NCBI RefSeq assembly: GCF_022565475.1
Contig: NZ_JAIUMR010000003.1
Coordinates: 242,094 to 306,093 of the forward strand
Origin: Aliidiomarina sp.
GTDB lineage: Bacteria > Pseudomonadota > Gammaproteobacteria > Enterobacterales > Alteromonadaceae
DNA: 64,000 nucleotides
Direction of reading: 5' to 3'
The translations under genes and the position numbers were made by a program. Below, piece by piece: positions 28,101 through 37,073 of the stretch (its first letter is position 1; every line of letters begins with the position of its first letter). A model generated the notes under the pieces. That model did not search any database, had not been told where the DNA came from, and saw only the letters and a list, made by a program, of their open reading frames with translations.

Positions 28101-28175
28101 GCCGATCAGTAAGATCAGCAGGCTAATGACAGTCGCTAAAACCGGCTTGCGAATAAAAATTTCAGTAAATTTCAT
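25128..28175 (-). CDS. RND-family efflux transporter, inner-membrane subunit
   Basis: About 1015 residues with the usual twelve-helix RND plan and two large periplasmic loops. The N-terminus FIRKPVLATVISLLILLIG is typical of AcrB-family pumps, and the TM4 proton-relay pair is present in GIVVDDAIIMLEN. PMMCSR and GGLTGTLFVEFAFTLA also fit. It exports drugs or lipophilic compounds with a periplasmic adaptor and an outer-membrane channel; the channel gene is absent here. The start is ATG 28175 after GAGG; upstream TTG/GTG codons are unlikely. The adaptor gene ends 12 nt before it. Confidence 0.92.
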   Translation of the reverse strand: MKFTEIFIRKPVLATVISLLILLIGLRAALDLNVRQFPEIRNAAVTVTTQYIGADADLVQGFITTPLEREIAAAEGIDYIVSSSTAGMSTIQAFLRLDYDPNDALTQIAAEVNKMRSDLPEDALDPVVQLSVGQDVASMYLSFYSDILEANQITDYLVRVIEPQLSTIAGVQRAEILGAQTFAMRIWLDSQRMAARDITGSDVLRALQANNVLSTLGRTKGSMVAIDLVADTDLRSVEAFRDLIVRADNGSVVRVGDIADIELGSENYEASALYNGEQATFIGVEIAPDANALDVIAAVREVWFRDIIPQLPQGLDASISYDSTEYIENAIDEVMMTILLALVIVLAVIYAFLGSLRSVIIPAVAVPLSLIGTFMAMLALGFSINLLTLLAMVLAIGIVVDDAIIMLENIQRHIENGMSRMDASLLGARQLTGPVIVMSTTLVAVFVPIGFIGGLTGTLFVEFAFTLASTVILSGVVALTLSPMMCSRMLRSRDQGKRPRFEQWLDVRFNRLKDSYQQKLHSALETKAVLVVFGSIILISCYFLFVTSNSELEPQEDLGFVFAISQADSYATLDYIEKNSAQFAQLERDVDEIDMAFVINGMLGPGSAGTGLGLAPWSQRERTTQQVLERDIQPFIENIPGLRVFALIPPSLPSPGGGLPVEFVISSTQPLENLQDIANEIMTEAMESGRFIMLDNDLRIDRPRQTVKVDREKAALMGVDMSQISTDLAAMLAGPFIGRFALENRSYRVIPQVQRSERLTADQLTHFYTRNRDGELVPMSALVDLQESVQPQQLSRFQQLNAVTISGIPRPGVSLGEALSILDTIAAQRIPAGVVIDYAGQSRQFKNEGQQLLVTFFFALVIIFLVLAAQFESFRDSLIVLVTVPMSICGALIFVSLGITSLNIYTQVGLVTLIGLIAKHGILIVEFANKLQEEGRSKRDAIEEAAAIRLRPILMTTAATVLATLPLLLASGPGGASRFAMGLIIATGMTIGTLFTLYVLPAVYLYVAKDRQASA

Positions 28176-28187
28176 CACCAACCTCGC

Positions 28188-29306
28188 TTATCGGTTTGCC
28201 GGTTGTGGGTCGGTACTGGTTGCAGGTTGAAGCTCAGGATCGTCGTTAATTTTTACGACCGCCCCATTGCGCAACTTTAGGAGTCCTGATGATGCGACCC
28301 GATCACCTTCCTCGAGCCCTTCGGTAATCTCAACCATGTCACCACGCGATTGACCCGTGCGCACAAGGCGTTGTTGCACAATTAATTCGTCCCCTTCTTC
28401 TTCAATCATAAAAACAATATTGCCAAAGGGATTAAACTGAATTGCTGTGCGCGGGATCATCAGCACGTCACGAGCTTCTTCACTATCAATACGGACCCGT
28501 GCGAACATCCCAGCACGTAGCTTTTGCTCTGGGTTTTCGAATTGAGCTTGTATTTGAATGGTCCGGGTCGACTCACGCACCGAAGGCTCGATAGCGCGGA
28601 TTTCGCCGCTAAAACGTTCACTCGGATAGGCATCAACTTCTGCGGAGATGGTTTGGCCGCGAACGATGTCACTTAAAAATCGTTCTGGCAGGGTGAAATT
28701 TAAATAGATAGGATCGAATGACTGAATGCTAACGAGCTCGCTACCTGGGGTCACATATTGACCCAAGTTTACGAGTCGTAATCCAGCAACGCCGGAAAAC
28801 GGAGCACGAATCGTTTTCCGTTCGATCATGGCGTCTTGCATCGCTAACGCTGCGCGTGCTTGTGCAACTTGGCTTTGTTGCCGGCGCAGTTCAGATTCAG
28901 AAACTTCTTGTCGAGCAAACAAGGGTTCTAAACGAGCAGCTTCGGTTTCCGCAATCGCAAGTGCAGCGGCTAGGCGTTCGCGTTCAGCTTGCTCCACTCG
29001 GTCATCGAGGATAAATAACACTTGTCCTTGTTCAACGATGTCACCATTGTTAAAACGAATCGACTTAATTTCGCCATCGATTTGGGCAGGGATCATGGCG
29101 CCATTGACGGGGCGGAAGTTACCAATGGTAGGAATGGAGTCGACCCAACGATCGCGAACGACTTCATTTGCGGTAATCGTCGCAGGTGGGGTTGGCATGT
29201 TATCGAAGAACTGATTCATGAAGTGATTGCCAACCGCTTTATAGCCGAAAATCAATCCAAATAGGAGTGCAGTGCCAATCAACATGAGGATCATTCGCTT
29301 TAACAT
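28188..29306 (-). CDS. RND efflux periplasmic adaptor (membrane fusion protein)
   Basis: The 372-residue protein has an N-terminal membrane anchor (about residues 4-20), a split biotinyl-lipoyl domain (GEIKSIRFNNGDIVEQGQVLF and the IRAPFSGVAGLRLVNLGQYV half), an alpha-helical hairpin between them (about 105-160), then beta-barrel and membrane-proximal domains. It bridges the RND pump to an outer-membrane channel. The start is ATG 29306 with GGAAG 5 nt upstream. It is the first gene of the pump operon and is divergent from a methyltransferase gene. The C-terminus ends in a short Pro/Thr-rich tail. Confidence 0.92.
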   Translation of the reverse strand: MLKRMILMLIGTALLFGLIFGYKAVGNHFMNQFFDNMPTPPATITANEVVRDRWVDSIPTIGNFRPVNGAMIPAQIDGEIKSIRFNNGDIVEQGQVLFILDDRVEQAERERLAAALAIAETEAARLEPLFARQEVSESELRRQQSQVAQARAALAMQDAMIERKTIRAPFSGVAGLRLVNLGQYVTPGSELVSIQSFDPIYLNFTLPERFLSDIVRGQTISAEVDAYPSERFSGEIRAIEPSVRESTRTIQIQAQFENPEQKLRAGMFARVRIDSEEARDVLMIPRTAIQFNPFGNIVFMIEEEGDELIVQQRLVRTGQSRGDMVEITEGLEEGDRVASSGLLKLRNGAVVKINDDPELQPATSTDPQPANR

Positions 29307-29513
29307 AAGTACTTCCAATTCAATTCGAGACGATGGGCTTGTGTACGTGTATTCTAACGAAAAAGAACATTAAAAATCTGATAAATTAGACGAGCGACCA
29401 TGGACTCAAAACTGACCACAAGTGAACTAAATACGAGTCATCGAAATAAGTTCTGCTAGTCGACTTTCGAGATAGTGTGCTTAATTGGAACTCATAGTAA
29501 ATGAGGAGTGAAT

Positions 29514-30128
29514 ATGAACCCCTGGGATGAGCGTTACAGTAAAGATGACTATCATTATGGCACGCAGCCAAATGACTTCTTAAAAGCGAACGCAACGACG
29601 CTGCTGAGCGACCAAAACAGTCCTCAAGTTCTTTGCCTTGCTGATGGTGAGGGACGAAATAGTGTCTATCTCGCCGAACTAGGGGCACAAGCGACGGCTG
29701 TCGATATTTCGCTCGTAGGCCTTGAGAAAGCAAAACAATTGGCGGCTCAGCGAAAAGTCTCTTTGACGACTTTACATGCCGATCTGAGTACGCATCGATT
29801 TCCCTCAAACACCTATGATGCGGTAGTGATGATATTCTGCCACATGCCTTCCGCTTCACGCCCATTCCTGTATGAACAGATAAAGAACACGCTTAAGCCC
29901 GGAGGCAGGTTACTCGTTGAATGTTATAACGAAGCGCAGTTGGGCAGAGGAACCGGAGGGCCGCCGGTTGCTGACCTGATGTTAAGTCTCGAGGAGTTAA
30001 AGCACGAATTCTCAGCTTTTGACGTGCAACATGCGCTTGATGTGGTGCGGCCGATTCACGAAGGACAAGGGCATACCGGAGAAGGATCCGTTTGCCAGTT
30101 TATCGCGGTGAAGCCAGATGCAGGTTAA
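29514..30128 (+). CDS. Class I SAM-dependent methyltransferase
   Basis: A compact 204-residue methyltransferase (TehB/thiopurine-like group). The N-terminus MNPWDERYSKDDYHYGTQPN is typical, the SAM site is VLCLADGEGRNSVYLAELG, the acidic strand end is AVDIS, and KPGGRLLVECY is present. The substrate is unknown; small thiols, chalcogens or tellurite have been proposed for the family. The start is ATG 29514, 5 nt after AGGAG. It overlaps the following ychJ by 11 nt, so the two are translationally linked. Confidence 0.85.
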   Translation: MNPWDERYSKDDYHYGTQPNDFLKANATTLLSDQNSPQVLCLADGEGRNSVYLAELGAQATAVDISLVGLEKAKQLAAQRKVSLTTLHADLSTHRFPSNTYDAVVMIFCHMPSASRPFLYEQIKNTLKPGGRLLVECYNEAQLGRGTGGPPVADLMLSLEELKHEFSAFDVQHALDVVRPIHEGQGHTGEGSVCQFIAVKPDAG

Positions 30129-30489
30129 CACCTGCCCATGCGGGCTTCCGCATGATTACAATGACTGCTGTGGTCGGTTTCATGGTAACCAAGTGGCAAC
30201 GACACCAGAGCAATTGATGCGCTCGCGCTTCAGTGCCTTTGCGCTGGGGCTAACCGACTACCTGTTGGCTACTTGGCATCCACGCACGCGACCGCAGCTT
30301 GATCTTCGTGATAATCCAGAGTGGGTGAAGCTGGAAGTCTTGGACACTTGGCAACGTGACGATACTGGCTTTGTTCATTTCCGTGCGTTTTATCGGGCTG
30401 ACGGTGAGTTGGGGATGTTAGAAGAAAAATCGGATTTTGTCCGCGAGAATGGCATCTGGTTTTACGTCAAAGGTGATTATTCAGATTGA
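30118..30489 (+). CDS. YchJ-family SEC-C motif protein
   Basis: A 123-residue member of the UPF0225/YchJ family. The N-terminus CPCGLPHDYNDCCG is the SEC-C-like zinc-binding motif, followed by the YchJ domain with RSRFSAFALGLTDYLLATWHP and VHFRAFYR. The fold is NTF2-like. The cellular function is not established. It overlaps the methyltransferase gene. Confidence 0.88.
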   Translation: MQVNTCPCGLPHDYNDCCGRFHGNQVATTPEQLMRSRFSAFALGLTDYLLATWHPRTRPQLDLRDNPEWVKLEVLDTWQRDDTGFVHFRAFYRADGELGMLEEKSDFVRENGIWFYVKGDYSD

Positions 30490-30567
30490 GTGATTGCGAT
30501 GTGGGGTCATCTAACCGTTGGATTTCTTCGTATTTATGACAAATACACTGCCAAAAACTAGGCTACC

Positions 30568-30822
30568 ATGAAATCTGTAGAAACTCCGGCGGACTTGTCG
30601 CGCATTATCGAAATGGCTTGGGAAGACCGGACACCTTTTGAAGCGATACAAACAAATTATGGTTTAAATGAGCAGGATGTTATTCGGCTTATGCGCAAAG
30701 AACTCAAGCCACAGTCGTTTCGGCTTTGGCGTAAGCGCGTCAGCGGCAGAGTAACGAAACATTTGCAGCTACGCTCACCTAAAGTATCTCGAGCCTACTG
30801 CTCGACTCAATATAAGCGCTAA
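30568..30822 (+). CDS. DUF2805 / TIGR03643 family small protein
   Basis: An 84-residue basic protein with the family pattern: IIEMAWEDRTPFEAIQTNYGLNE, then VIRLMRKELKPQSFRLWRKRV. The helical, Lys/Arg-rich nature suggests nucleic-acid binding, but no function is assigned to the family. It lies 13 nt upstream of tspO, so the two probably share a transcript. Confidence 0.82.
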   Translation: MKSVETPADLSRIIEMAWEDRTPFEAIQTNYGLNEQDVIRLMRKELKPQSFRLWRKRVSGRVTKHLQLRSPKVSRAYCSTQYKR

Positions 30823-30835
30823 CAAGGAACTTATA

Positions 30836-31336
30836 ATGTCCGTCAATACGACTAAATCCCAGCAATTTATCGGTCTACTGGCATGGCTCGCTTTGCTGTT
30901 CGTTGTTGCGGCCGTTGGTAGTTTAGGTTCATTGAATGCGCCAAACTTTTATGCCGAATTGAGCGTGCCGAGCTGGGCGCCACCGGGCTGGTTGTTCGGC
31001 CCCGTGTGGACCACCCTGTATACGATGATGGCGATTGCCAGCTGGCTGATTTGGCGTGAGTATGGCTTTTCCGCTACAAGTAAACGTGCGCATTTAGCTA
31101 ATTTTGTGCAGCTGGCGCTGAATATGCTCTGGAGCTGGTTGTTCTTTGCTTGGTATTTCGGTGCCGTGAGTTTTATCGAAATAGTCTTCTTGTGGTTAGC
31201 GATTGTGCTGACGATTATTCAGTTTTGGCGCCTGAACCGCGTCGCCGCGGTGCTACTGGTTCCGTATCTCGCTTGGGTAAGTTTTGCGGCGGTGCTCAAT
31301 TTTTCGATTTGGCAGCTTAACCCGGGTGTTTTGTAA
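30836..31336 (+). CDS. tspO: TspO/MBR family membrane protein
   Basis: A 166-residue protein with five membrane helices and the tryptophan-rich TspO pattern (LSVPSWAPPGWLFGPVWTTLY, ASWLIWREYG, LNMLWSWLFFAWYFGA). TspO proteins bind tetrapyrroles and sterol-like molecules and can regulate or degrade porphyrins; their role differs between bacteria. The start at ATG 30836 has AAGGA upstream. An aldolase gene begins 3 nt after its stop. Confidence 0.92.
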   Translation: MSVNTTKSQQFIGLLAWLALLFVVAAVGSLGSLNAPNFYAELSVPSWAPPGWLFGPVWTTLYTMMAIASWLIWREYGFSATSKRAHLANFVQLALNMLWSWLFFAWYFGAVSFIEIVFLWLAIVLTIIQFWRLNRVAAVLLVPYLAWVSFAAVLNFSIWQLNPGVL

Positions 31337-31339
31337 GTC

Positions 31340-32410
31340 ATGACGAACCGAATCAAAGCGTCTATTTTACGCCATCCTGAGAAAACGATGGCAGACACAT
31401 TGAGGCAGTTAGCTCAGCGTGCGCAGTCCTACACGGCTGCGGATGTTTATGGTCGCGGTGAGTTGATTGCAGATTTCGAAGCAAAAATGGCGCATCTGCT
31501 TGGAAAGCCCGCCGCGTTATTTTTGGCCAGTGGCACCTTGGCACAGCCGATGGCGCTGAAAATTCATAGTGAACGATGCGGAAAAGTTGGCGTTGCGATG
31601 CACCCAACCTCGCACTTGGTTCTGCATGAACAAGACGGTATCCAAAAACTCTGGGGCTTGCAGGTGGTGTTAGCTGGAATGACCGATCAGGTTGTTCGTC
31701 TGGCCGATCTTCAGGCGCTGCAGCCCGCGGAGCTTGCTGCCGTTCTGTTGGAACTTCCCATGCGTGAAATTGGCGGGCAGCTGCCGCGTTGGGAAGAACT
31801 GAAAGCTCAAGTGCAATGGGCCCGAGAGCATGATATTGCCATTCATTTTGATGGCGCGCGGTTATGGCAATGTCCAGCGTATTATCAACGCTCATTGGCA
31901 GACATTTGTGCTTTAGCGGATTCCGTCTATGTCAGCTTGTATAAAGATCTAGGTGGCATCGCTGGTGCGATTCTAGCTGGAGACGAAGACTTTATTGCCC
32001 AAGCTCGAATTTGGAATCGGCGCGCCGGCGGTAATTTGATTTCTTTTTATCCGTATATACTCGCTGCCGAGCAAGGACTCGACGACAACCTCGCGGCCAT
32101 TGATGACGCTGTGCGTTACGCCCAGAGTCTTGGACCGCTACTAGCCACAATTCCCAGCGTTCAGGTCAACCCAGAGCAGCCGCAAGGCGCGATGTTTCAT
32201 TTGCACATCGGCCATGATCACGCTGCGGTTATTGCGGCAACAGAACGTTATGTCAACAAACACGGCATATTGGTGTTGCCGAAGCCTCGCAACGGCGACC
32301 CTAGTTACGCCGTGTGCGAAATTAGTGTTGGCCGCAGCACCATGGCGCACCCGCCGGAGTTTTGGTTAAAACACTTGTCTGCTTGTCTTGAGACGATTGA
32401 TCAAAACTAG
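31340..32410 (+). CDS. Threonine aldolase-family PLP enzyme
   Basis: A 356-residue beta-eliminating-lyase/threonine aldolase family enzyme of PLP fold type I. DVYGRGELIADFEAKMAHLLGK and FLASGTLAQPMALKIH form the cofactor pocket, HFDGARLWQ is the Asp-containing segment, and the Schiff-base Lys is in SLYKDLGGIAG. The usual reaction is cleavage of threonine or allo-threonine to glycine and acetaldehyde. It follows tspO with 3 nt spacing. Stereospecificity cannot be read from sequence. Confidence 0.85.
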   Translation: MTNRIKASILRHPEKTMADTLRQLAQRAQSYTAADVYGRGELIADFEAKMAHLLGKPAALFLASGTLAQPMALKIHSERCGKVGVAMHPTSHLVLHEQDGIQKLWGLQVVLAGMTDQVVRLADLQALQPAELAAVLLELPMREIGGQLPRWEELKAQVQWAREHDIAIHFDGARLWQCPAYYQRSLADICALADSVYVSLYKDLGGIAGAILAGDEDFIAQARIWNRRAGGNLISFYPYILAAEQGLDDNLAAIDDAVRYAQSLGPLLATIPSVQVNPEQPQGAMFHLHIGHDHAAVIAATERYVNKHGILVLPKPRNGDPSYAVCEISVGRSTMAHPPEFWLKHLSACLETIDQN

Positions 32411-32467
32411 TTGAACTTATGTAATCAAGTGACGTTGTACAGGCAAGTGTGTTGTTAAGGTGTCGAT

Positions 32468-32647
32468 ATGCTAAACATGGATTTCTCTCAAAAAATTGTT
32501 GTGCGCAGTGGCGAATTTATCGATGAGCATGGTCGCTACCCGGCGGGATCTTGGCTGCGCAGCCCACATCTGAGTCAACACACACCGTTTGTTGAAGAAG
32601 AAACGATCATTTATGTGAAGACAGGCCACTTACCCGTTGGTGATTAA
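32468..32647 (+). CDS. Miniature ChrR-type cupin protein, probably internally deleted
   Basis: ATG 32468 to TAA 32647 encodes 59 residues. After a short start (MDFSQKIVVRS) the sequence matches the second half of ChrR-like anti-sigma cupins: GEFIDEHGRYPAGSWLRSP, then HTPF and IIYVKTGHL. The first cupin motif, with its HxH...E metal ligands, is absent, although the beginning resembles a normal start of the family. The likely history is an in-frame internal deletion. It may be a pseudogene or a small stable fragment. No good ribosome site is obvious. Confidence 0.6.
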   Translation: MLNMDFSQKIVVRSGEFIDEHGRYPAGSWLRSPHLSQHTPFVEEETIIYVKTGHLPVGD

Positions 32648-32710
32648 GCTGCACATCAATCAAGCAGGGTAGCTGCGGATACTTTTTCAGCGTGATGTGT
32701 CGCAATCAGG

Positions 32711-32716
32711 TATAAT
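32711..32716 (+). promoter_or_regulatory. Probable -10 element for dbpA
   Basis: A perfect TATAAT lies 52 nt before the GTG of dbpA. No good -35 hexamer is found at 16-18 nt, so confidence is modest. Confidence 0.4.
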
Positions 32717-32767
32717 TGCTTTTTTTAGCTTCGGGCCAAGTGCCTGCACAAACAAAGGCGCTTGCAC

Positions 32768-34156
32768 GTGACTGACTCATCATTACTTTTCTCATCGTTG
32801 CCGTTTTCTTCAGAACAGCTCGCGACATTAGAAACCCTTGAGTATACGCAAATGACGCCGGTACAGGCGCAGAGTTTGCCATTGATCTTGGCGGGTCGTG
32901 ATGTATTGGCACAGGCGCAGACCGGCTCAGGTAAAACCGCTGCGTTTGCCCTAGGCCTGCTGGCCAAAGTGGATGTTGCTGCTTACCATATTCAAGGTGT
33001 TGTGATGTGCCCAACACGTGAGCTGGCAGAGCAGGTCGCCGAAGAAATTCGTCGCTTGGCGCGTAATCAAGCCAACCTCAAAGTGCTGACACTCTGCGGT
33101 GGCGTCCCGGCGCGTGCACAAGCGCTGTCCTTGCAACATGGCGCCCACATTATTGTTGGGACGCCAGGCCGAGTACTCGACCATTTAAACCAAGAGCGGC
33201 TTGACCTAACCCGTGTCCATACCTTAGTTCTGGATGAAGCAGATCGCATGCTGGATATGGGTTTTCAAGAAGAACTCGATAAAATTGTCGCTGCCATTCC
33301 GGCAACGCGTCAAAGCCTCATGTTTAGTGCAACCTTTCCCGCCGAAATCGCGTCACTGGCGAAGAAACTCATGCGCTCGCCGGAGCATATTGTTGTTGCC
33401 GAAGTGCGTGTGGACGACGCGATTGAACAAGTGTTTTATCAGGTGAGCAGCAGGCAACGTGAAGATGCAGTAATGCAATTGCTGCTCGAGCGGCAACCGA
33501 AGAATGCGATTCTCTTTTGTAACACCAAGCGCGACACCCATGAGCTTTACACCGTTTTGCGTAATCATCAGTTTAGTGTGATGGCGCTGCATGGCGACCT
33601 AGAGCAAAAAGACCGAGAGCAAACGCTCATGCTGTTTAACAACCAGAGTGTCCGAATTCTGGTGGCAACCGACGTCGCAGCCCGTGGCTTGGATATTAAA
33701 GCACTCGACTTAGTGATTAACGTCAATCTTGCGCATGACGCCGATACCCATATTCATCGCATTGGCCGGACCGGTCGCGCCGGTGAAAAGGGGCTGGCGA
33801 TTACGCTCATCACGGATGCTGACGCTTATAAATTTAGCCTGTTGCAGGACGCGTTGAAACAGCATGTAGCCCTGCTGGCGTTACCGACTAGTTCCGACCT
33901 GCAAAACCAGCCGCAAGCGGCGGAAATGGCCACTATTCAGATTCTTGGTGGTAAAAAAGACAAGCTTCGTCCCGGCGATATAGTCGGTGCCTTGACCAAA
34001 GATAACCGGATTGATTTTGACCATGTGGGTAAAATCAATGTGCAAAGTCAGGTGAGCTATGTGGCCGTGCGCCGAAATTCCGCTAAACAGGCGCTGACCG
34101 TGCTGACCAATGACAAGTTAAAAGGCCGACGTTTTCGGGCACGTTTACTCACTTAA
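32768..34156 (+). CDS. dbpA: ATP-dependent RNA helicase DbpA
   Basis: DEAD-box helicase core: Q motif with TPVQAQSLP, Walker A AQTGSGKT, PTRELAEQ, GTPGRVLDHL, DEAD (LDEADRMLDMGF), SAT (MFSATFP), then the second RecA domain with VATDVAARGLDIK and HRIGRTGRAG. The C-terminal ~75 residues match the DbpA RNA-binding domain (GGKKDKLRPGDIVGALT), which recognises hairpin 92 of 23S rRNA for 50S assembly. GTG at 32768 is preferred because it gives a family-like MTDSSLLFSSLPF start; TTG at 32762 is possible. Confidence 0.9.
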   Translation: MTDSSLLFSSLPFSSEQLATLETLEYTQMTPVQAQSLPLILAGRDVLAQAQTGSGKTAAFALGLLAKVDVAAYHIQGVVMCPTRELAEQVAEEIRRLARNQANLKVLTLCGGVPARAQALSLQHGAHIIVGTPGRVLDHLNQERLDLTRVHTLVLDEADRMLDMGFQEELDKIVAAIPATRQSLMFSATFPAEIASLAKKLMRSPEHIVVAEVRVDDAIEQVFYQVSSRQREDAVMQLLLERQPKNAILFCNTKRDTHELYTVLRNHQFSVMALHGDLEQKDREQTLMLFNNQSVRILVATDVAARGLDIKALDLVINVNLAHDADTHIHRIGRTGRAGEKGLAITLITDADAYKFSLLQDALKQHVALLALPTSSDLQNQPQAAEMATIQILGGKKDKLRPGDIVGALTKDNRIDFDHVGKINVQSQVSYVAVRRNSAKQALTVLTNDKLKGRRFRARLLT

Positions 34157-34228
34157 GGCCGATATCCTTTGTAATTTGCCGCCAAAACACGTAGATTACG
34201 CGCCTATTTTTTGTTCGGGTGTGTAATC

Positions 34229-35818
34229 GTGATTTCTGCTGCAAATGTCACCATGCAATTTGGTGCTAAACCTCTGTTTGAAAATATCTCTGTTAAATTT
34301 GGCGAAGGTAATCGCTACGGCTTGATTGGCGCGAATGGTTGCGGCAAATCAACCTTTATGCGGATCCTTAGTGGTGAGCAGGAACCGTCCACCGGCAATG
34401 TGTCGATTGAACCGAATATGCGGGTGGGTAAATTACGCCAAGACCAATTTGCTTATGAGCAGTTTAGTGTGATTGATACGGTGATCATGGGCCATGAGGA
34501 ATTATGGCAGGTGAAAGCCGAGCGGGATCGCATCTATAGTTTACCGGATATGAGCGAAGACGACGGTATGCGCGTCGCCGATTTGGAAGTTGCTTTTGCC
34601 GAAATGGATGGGTATACCGCTGAATCACGCGCTGGTGAGCTGTTAATTGGTGTCGGTATTCCGCTTGAACAGCATTATGGTTTAATGAGCGAAATCGCGC
34701 CGGGCCTTAAATTACGTGTGTTGTTAGCTCAGGTGCTTTTTTCTGAGCCTGATATTATGCTGCTCGACGAACCAACCAACAACTTGGATATCAACACCAT
34801 TCGTTGGTTAGAAGACGTGTTGAATCAGCGCCAAGCAACCATGATTATCATTTCGCACGATCGTCACTTCTTGAATAGCGTGTGTACGCACATGGCCGAT
34901 ATTGATTATGGTGAACTTCGTGTTTATCCAGGTAACTACGAGCAATATATGTTTGCCGCCACTCAGGCTCGCGAACAACTCTTGAATGAAAATGCTAAAA
35001 AGAAAGAAAAGATTGCTGAACTGCAGCAGTTTGTCAGCCGTTTCTCGGCAAACGCTTCGAAAGCAAAACAAGCGACATCGCGCGCCAAGCAAATTGATAA
35101 AATCCAGTTAGCCGAGGTGAAAGCGTCAAGCCGGGTTAGTCCATATATTCGCTTCGAACAAGAGAAGAAATTATATCGTCTGGCTCTCGAACTGGAAGAC
35201 GTGTCGAAATCCTTCGATGATCATCAAGTCCTCAACGACATCAGTGCGATGATCGAAGTTGGCGAGAAAGTGGCGATCTTGGGCGCTAACGGCATTGGTA
35301 AAACGACTTTGCTGAAATGTTTAATGGGGCAATATAAAGCAGACAGCGGCCTGATTAAATGGTCAGAGAACGTCAATATTGGCTATTACGCGCAGGATCA
35401 TTCGGACTGGTTCAAAGAGAAAATCACGGTGTTTGAGTGGATGAGTCAGTGGAAGCAACCGCATCATGACGAGCAAGCGATTCGCGGGGTGCTTGGGCGC
35501 ATGTTGTTCTCGCAAGACGACATTAAAAAGCCGGTCACCATTCTTTCTGGTGGCGAAAAAGGCCGGATGATTTTTGGTAAGTTAATGATGCAGCGTCCTA
35601 ACGTATTAATTATGGACGAACCGACCAACCACCTTGATATGGAATCGATCGAAGCGCTTAACTTAGCGCTTGAAGATTATGACGGTACTTTGCTGTTTGT
35701 CAGTCACGATCGTGAATTTGTATCCTCCATCGCCACGCGAATCATTGAACTAACCGAGCAGGGTATGCGTAATTTCTCAGGAACCTACGAGGATTACTTG
35801 CGCGAGCAGGGCGCTTAA
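34229..35818 (+). CDS. ybiT: ABC-F ATPase YbiT
   Basis: Two ABC ATPase domains without membrane segments: Walker [10 protein letters not shown] and GANGIGKTT, Walker [11 protein letters not shown] and [10 protein letters not shown], and a linker between. As in E. coli YbiT, the first signature motif is replaced ([10 protein letters not shown]) while the second is [12 protein letters not shown] proteins act at the ribosomal E site and modulate translation. The GTG at 34229 gives [12 protein letters not shown], closely like the E. coli start; the frame upstream is not expected to be translated. Length (529) equals the family. Confidence 0.92.
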   Translation: MISAANVTMQFGAKPLFENISVKFGEGNRYGLIGANGCGKSTFMRILSGEQEPSTGNVSIEPNMRVGKLRQDQFAYEQFSVIDTVIMGHEELWQVKAERDRIYSLPDMSEDDGMRVADLEVAFAEMDGYTAESRAGELLIGVGIPLEQHYGLMSEIAPGLKLRVLLAQVLFSEPDIMLLDEPTNNLDINTIRWLEDVLNQRQATMIIISHDRHFLNSVCTHMADIDYGELRVYPGNYEQYMFAATQAREQLLNENAKKKEKIAELQQFVSRFSANASKAKQATSRAKQIDKIQLAEVKASSRVSPYIRFEQEKKLYRLALELEDVSKSFDDHQVLNDISAMIEVGEKVAILGANGIGKTTLLKCLMGQYKADSGLIKWSENVNIGYYAQDHSDWFKEKITVFEWMSQWKQPHHDEQAIRGVLGRMLFSQDDIKKPVTILSGGEKGRMIFGKLMMQRPNVLIMDEPTNHLDMESIEALNLALEDYDGTLLFVSHDREFVSSIATRIIELTEQGMRNFSGTYEDYLREQGA

Positions 35819-35906
35819 GCCGCGACATTTCTGCCGTGGCGCCGACCTAGCCGCGCTTGAGATCCTGTGCCTATAATGCAGAGCGTCTTTAGCGAGGGAA
35901 GGGTCG

Positions 35907-37073
35907 GTGCGCGCTATGTTAAAAATGAAGTTTGTGTTGCTCACGAGCCTAGTGATCGTGGTTGGCTATTTGGTCTGGCAAACATGGCAAGGCCCGGTTG
36001 TTCAAGCGTATACCGTGCAACGCGCACCATTAGTGCAAACTGTTGTTGCAGCTGGCCGTGTAATGAATGAGGCGCGCTTACAGGTTGGCACTGAAGTCAC
36101 AGGTATGGTTGTCGCTCGGTACGTTGCTGAGGGTGACCGTATTCAAGCGGGCGATGTGCTGCTGGAGTTACGCGCGGAAACGCTGGATGCTCAGCTTCGG
36201 CAAATTCAAACTGCACTTCGTGAACTAAACAGCCGACTTCGCCCGCAAGCTGCGGCCGAGCTTGAGCGCGCCGCGATTGAGCTGGCCCAAGCAGAGCGCG
36301 AGAGTCACCGCCGCTATGAACTGTGGCAGGCCGCATTGCTTGCTGAAGAGGCTTATGAGCAGGCTCAGCGTCTTGAGCGCCTAGCGCGGGTGAATCTGAC
36401 CAATGCTCAACTGCAGGTTGCGGCATTGGCCGTCGGCGGTACCGAAGAACAACGCCTGCAGGCTGAGCTTGCGGCATTGCAAGCGCAACGCGAGAAAGCG
36501 ACCCTCCGCGCCCCTGCCGCCGGTACTATCCTCACCCGTCATATCGAAACGGGTGATATTGCCCAACCTGGACAAACGCTGTTCACGGTCGCCCTCGACG
36601 GTGTTCTGGAAGTTCGAGCACAACTTGATGAGCGCAACTTAGGGCTGTTAGCCTTGCAGCAAGACGCCACGATTATCGCCGATGCTTATCTGGATCATCC
36701 ATTTGCTGCGGTTGTAACTTATATTGCACCCGCCATTGACCCTGAACGTGGAACCATTGAGGTTCGCTTGCAAGTGGCCGAATCGAACGAGTTGCTCCGT
36801 CAAGATATGACGGTGTCGGTCAATATTGAAACAGCAAGGCGCGACGCGACGCTTGTTGTTCCCAACGAAGCACTATTACAAAACTCTGGATCGCAAGCCC
36901 AGCTCTGGGTCGTGCAAGACCAGCAGGTTGAGCTGCGCACCGTTCGGCTTGGCCTGCGTGGTTTAACTATGACGGAAGTGGTGAGCGGGCTTGCAGCGGG
37001 CGACCATGTGATCACCAAGCTGCCGGGCGAGCTTGAAGTGGGGCAACGTGTGCGGATGCAGCTGCAACCATGA
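35907..37073 (+). CDS. ABC exporter periplasmic adaptor (MacA/HlyD-like)
   Basis: An N-terminal membrane anchor (about residues 7-24) precedes a biotinyl-lipoyl half, a long coiled-coil hairpin rich in Ala/Gln/Leu/Glu (about 85-190), the second lipoyl half (ATLRAPAAGTILTRHIETGDIAQPGQ), and a beta-barrel domain. This matches MacA-type adaptors that join an ABC pump to an outer-membrane channel. The start is GTG 35907 after GAGGG, or ATG 35916. The permease gene overlaps its stop by 4 nt, and an ATPase gene follows: a three-gene exporter operon. Confidence 0.87.
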   Translation: MRAMLKMKFVLLTSLVIVVGYLVWQTWQGPVVQAYTVQRAPLVQTVVAAGRVMNEARLQVGTEVTGMVVARYVAEGDRIQAGDVLLELRAETLDAQLRQIQTALRELNSRLRPQAAAELERAAIELAQAERESHRRYELWQAALLAEEAYEQAQRLERLARVNLTNAQLQVAALAVGGTEEQRLQAELAALQAQREKATLRAPAAGTILTRHIETGDIAQPGQTLFTVALDGVLEVRAQLDERNLGLLALQQDATIIADAYLDHPFAAVVTYIAPAIDPERGTIEVRLQVAESNELLRQDMTVSVNIETARRDATLVVPNEALLQNSGSQAQLWVVQDQQVELRTVRLGLRGLTMTEVVSGLAAGDHVITKLPGELEVGQRVRMQLQP

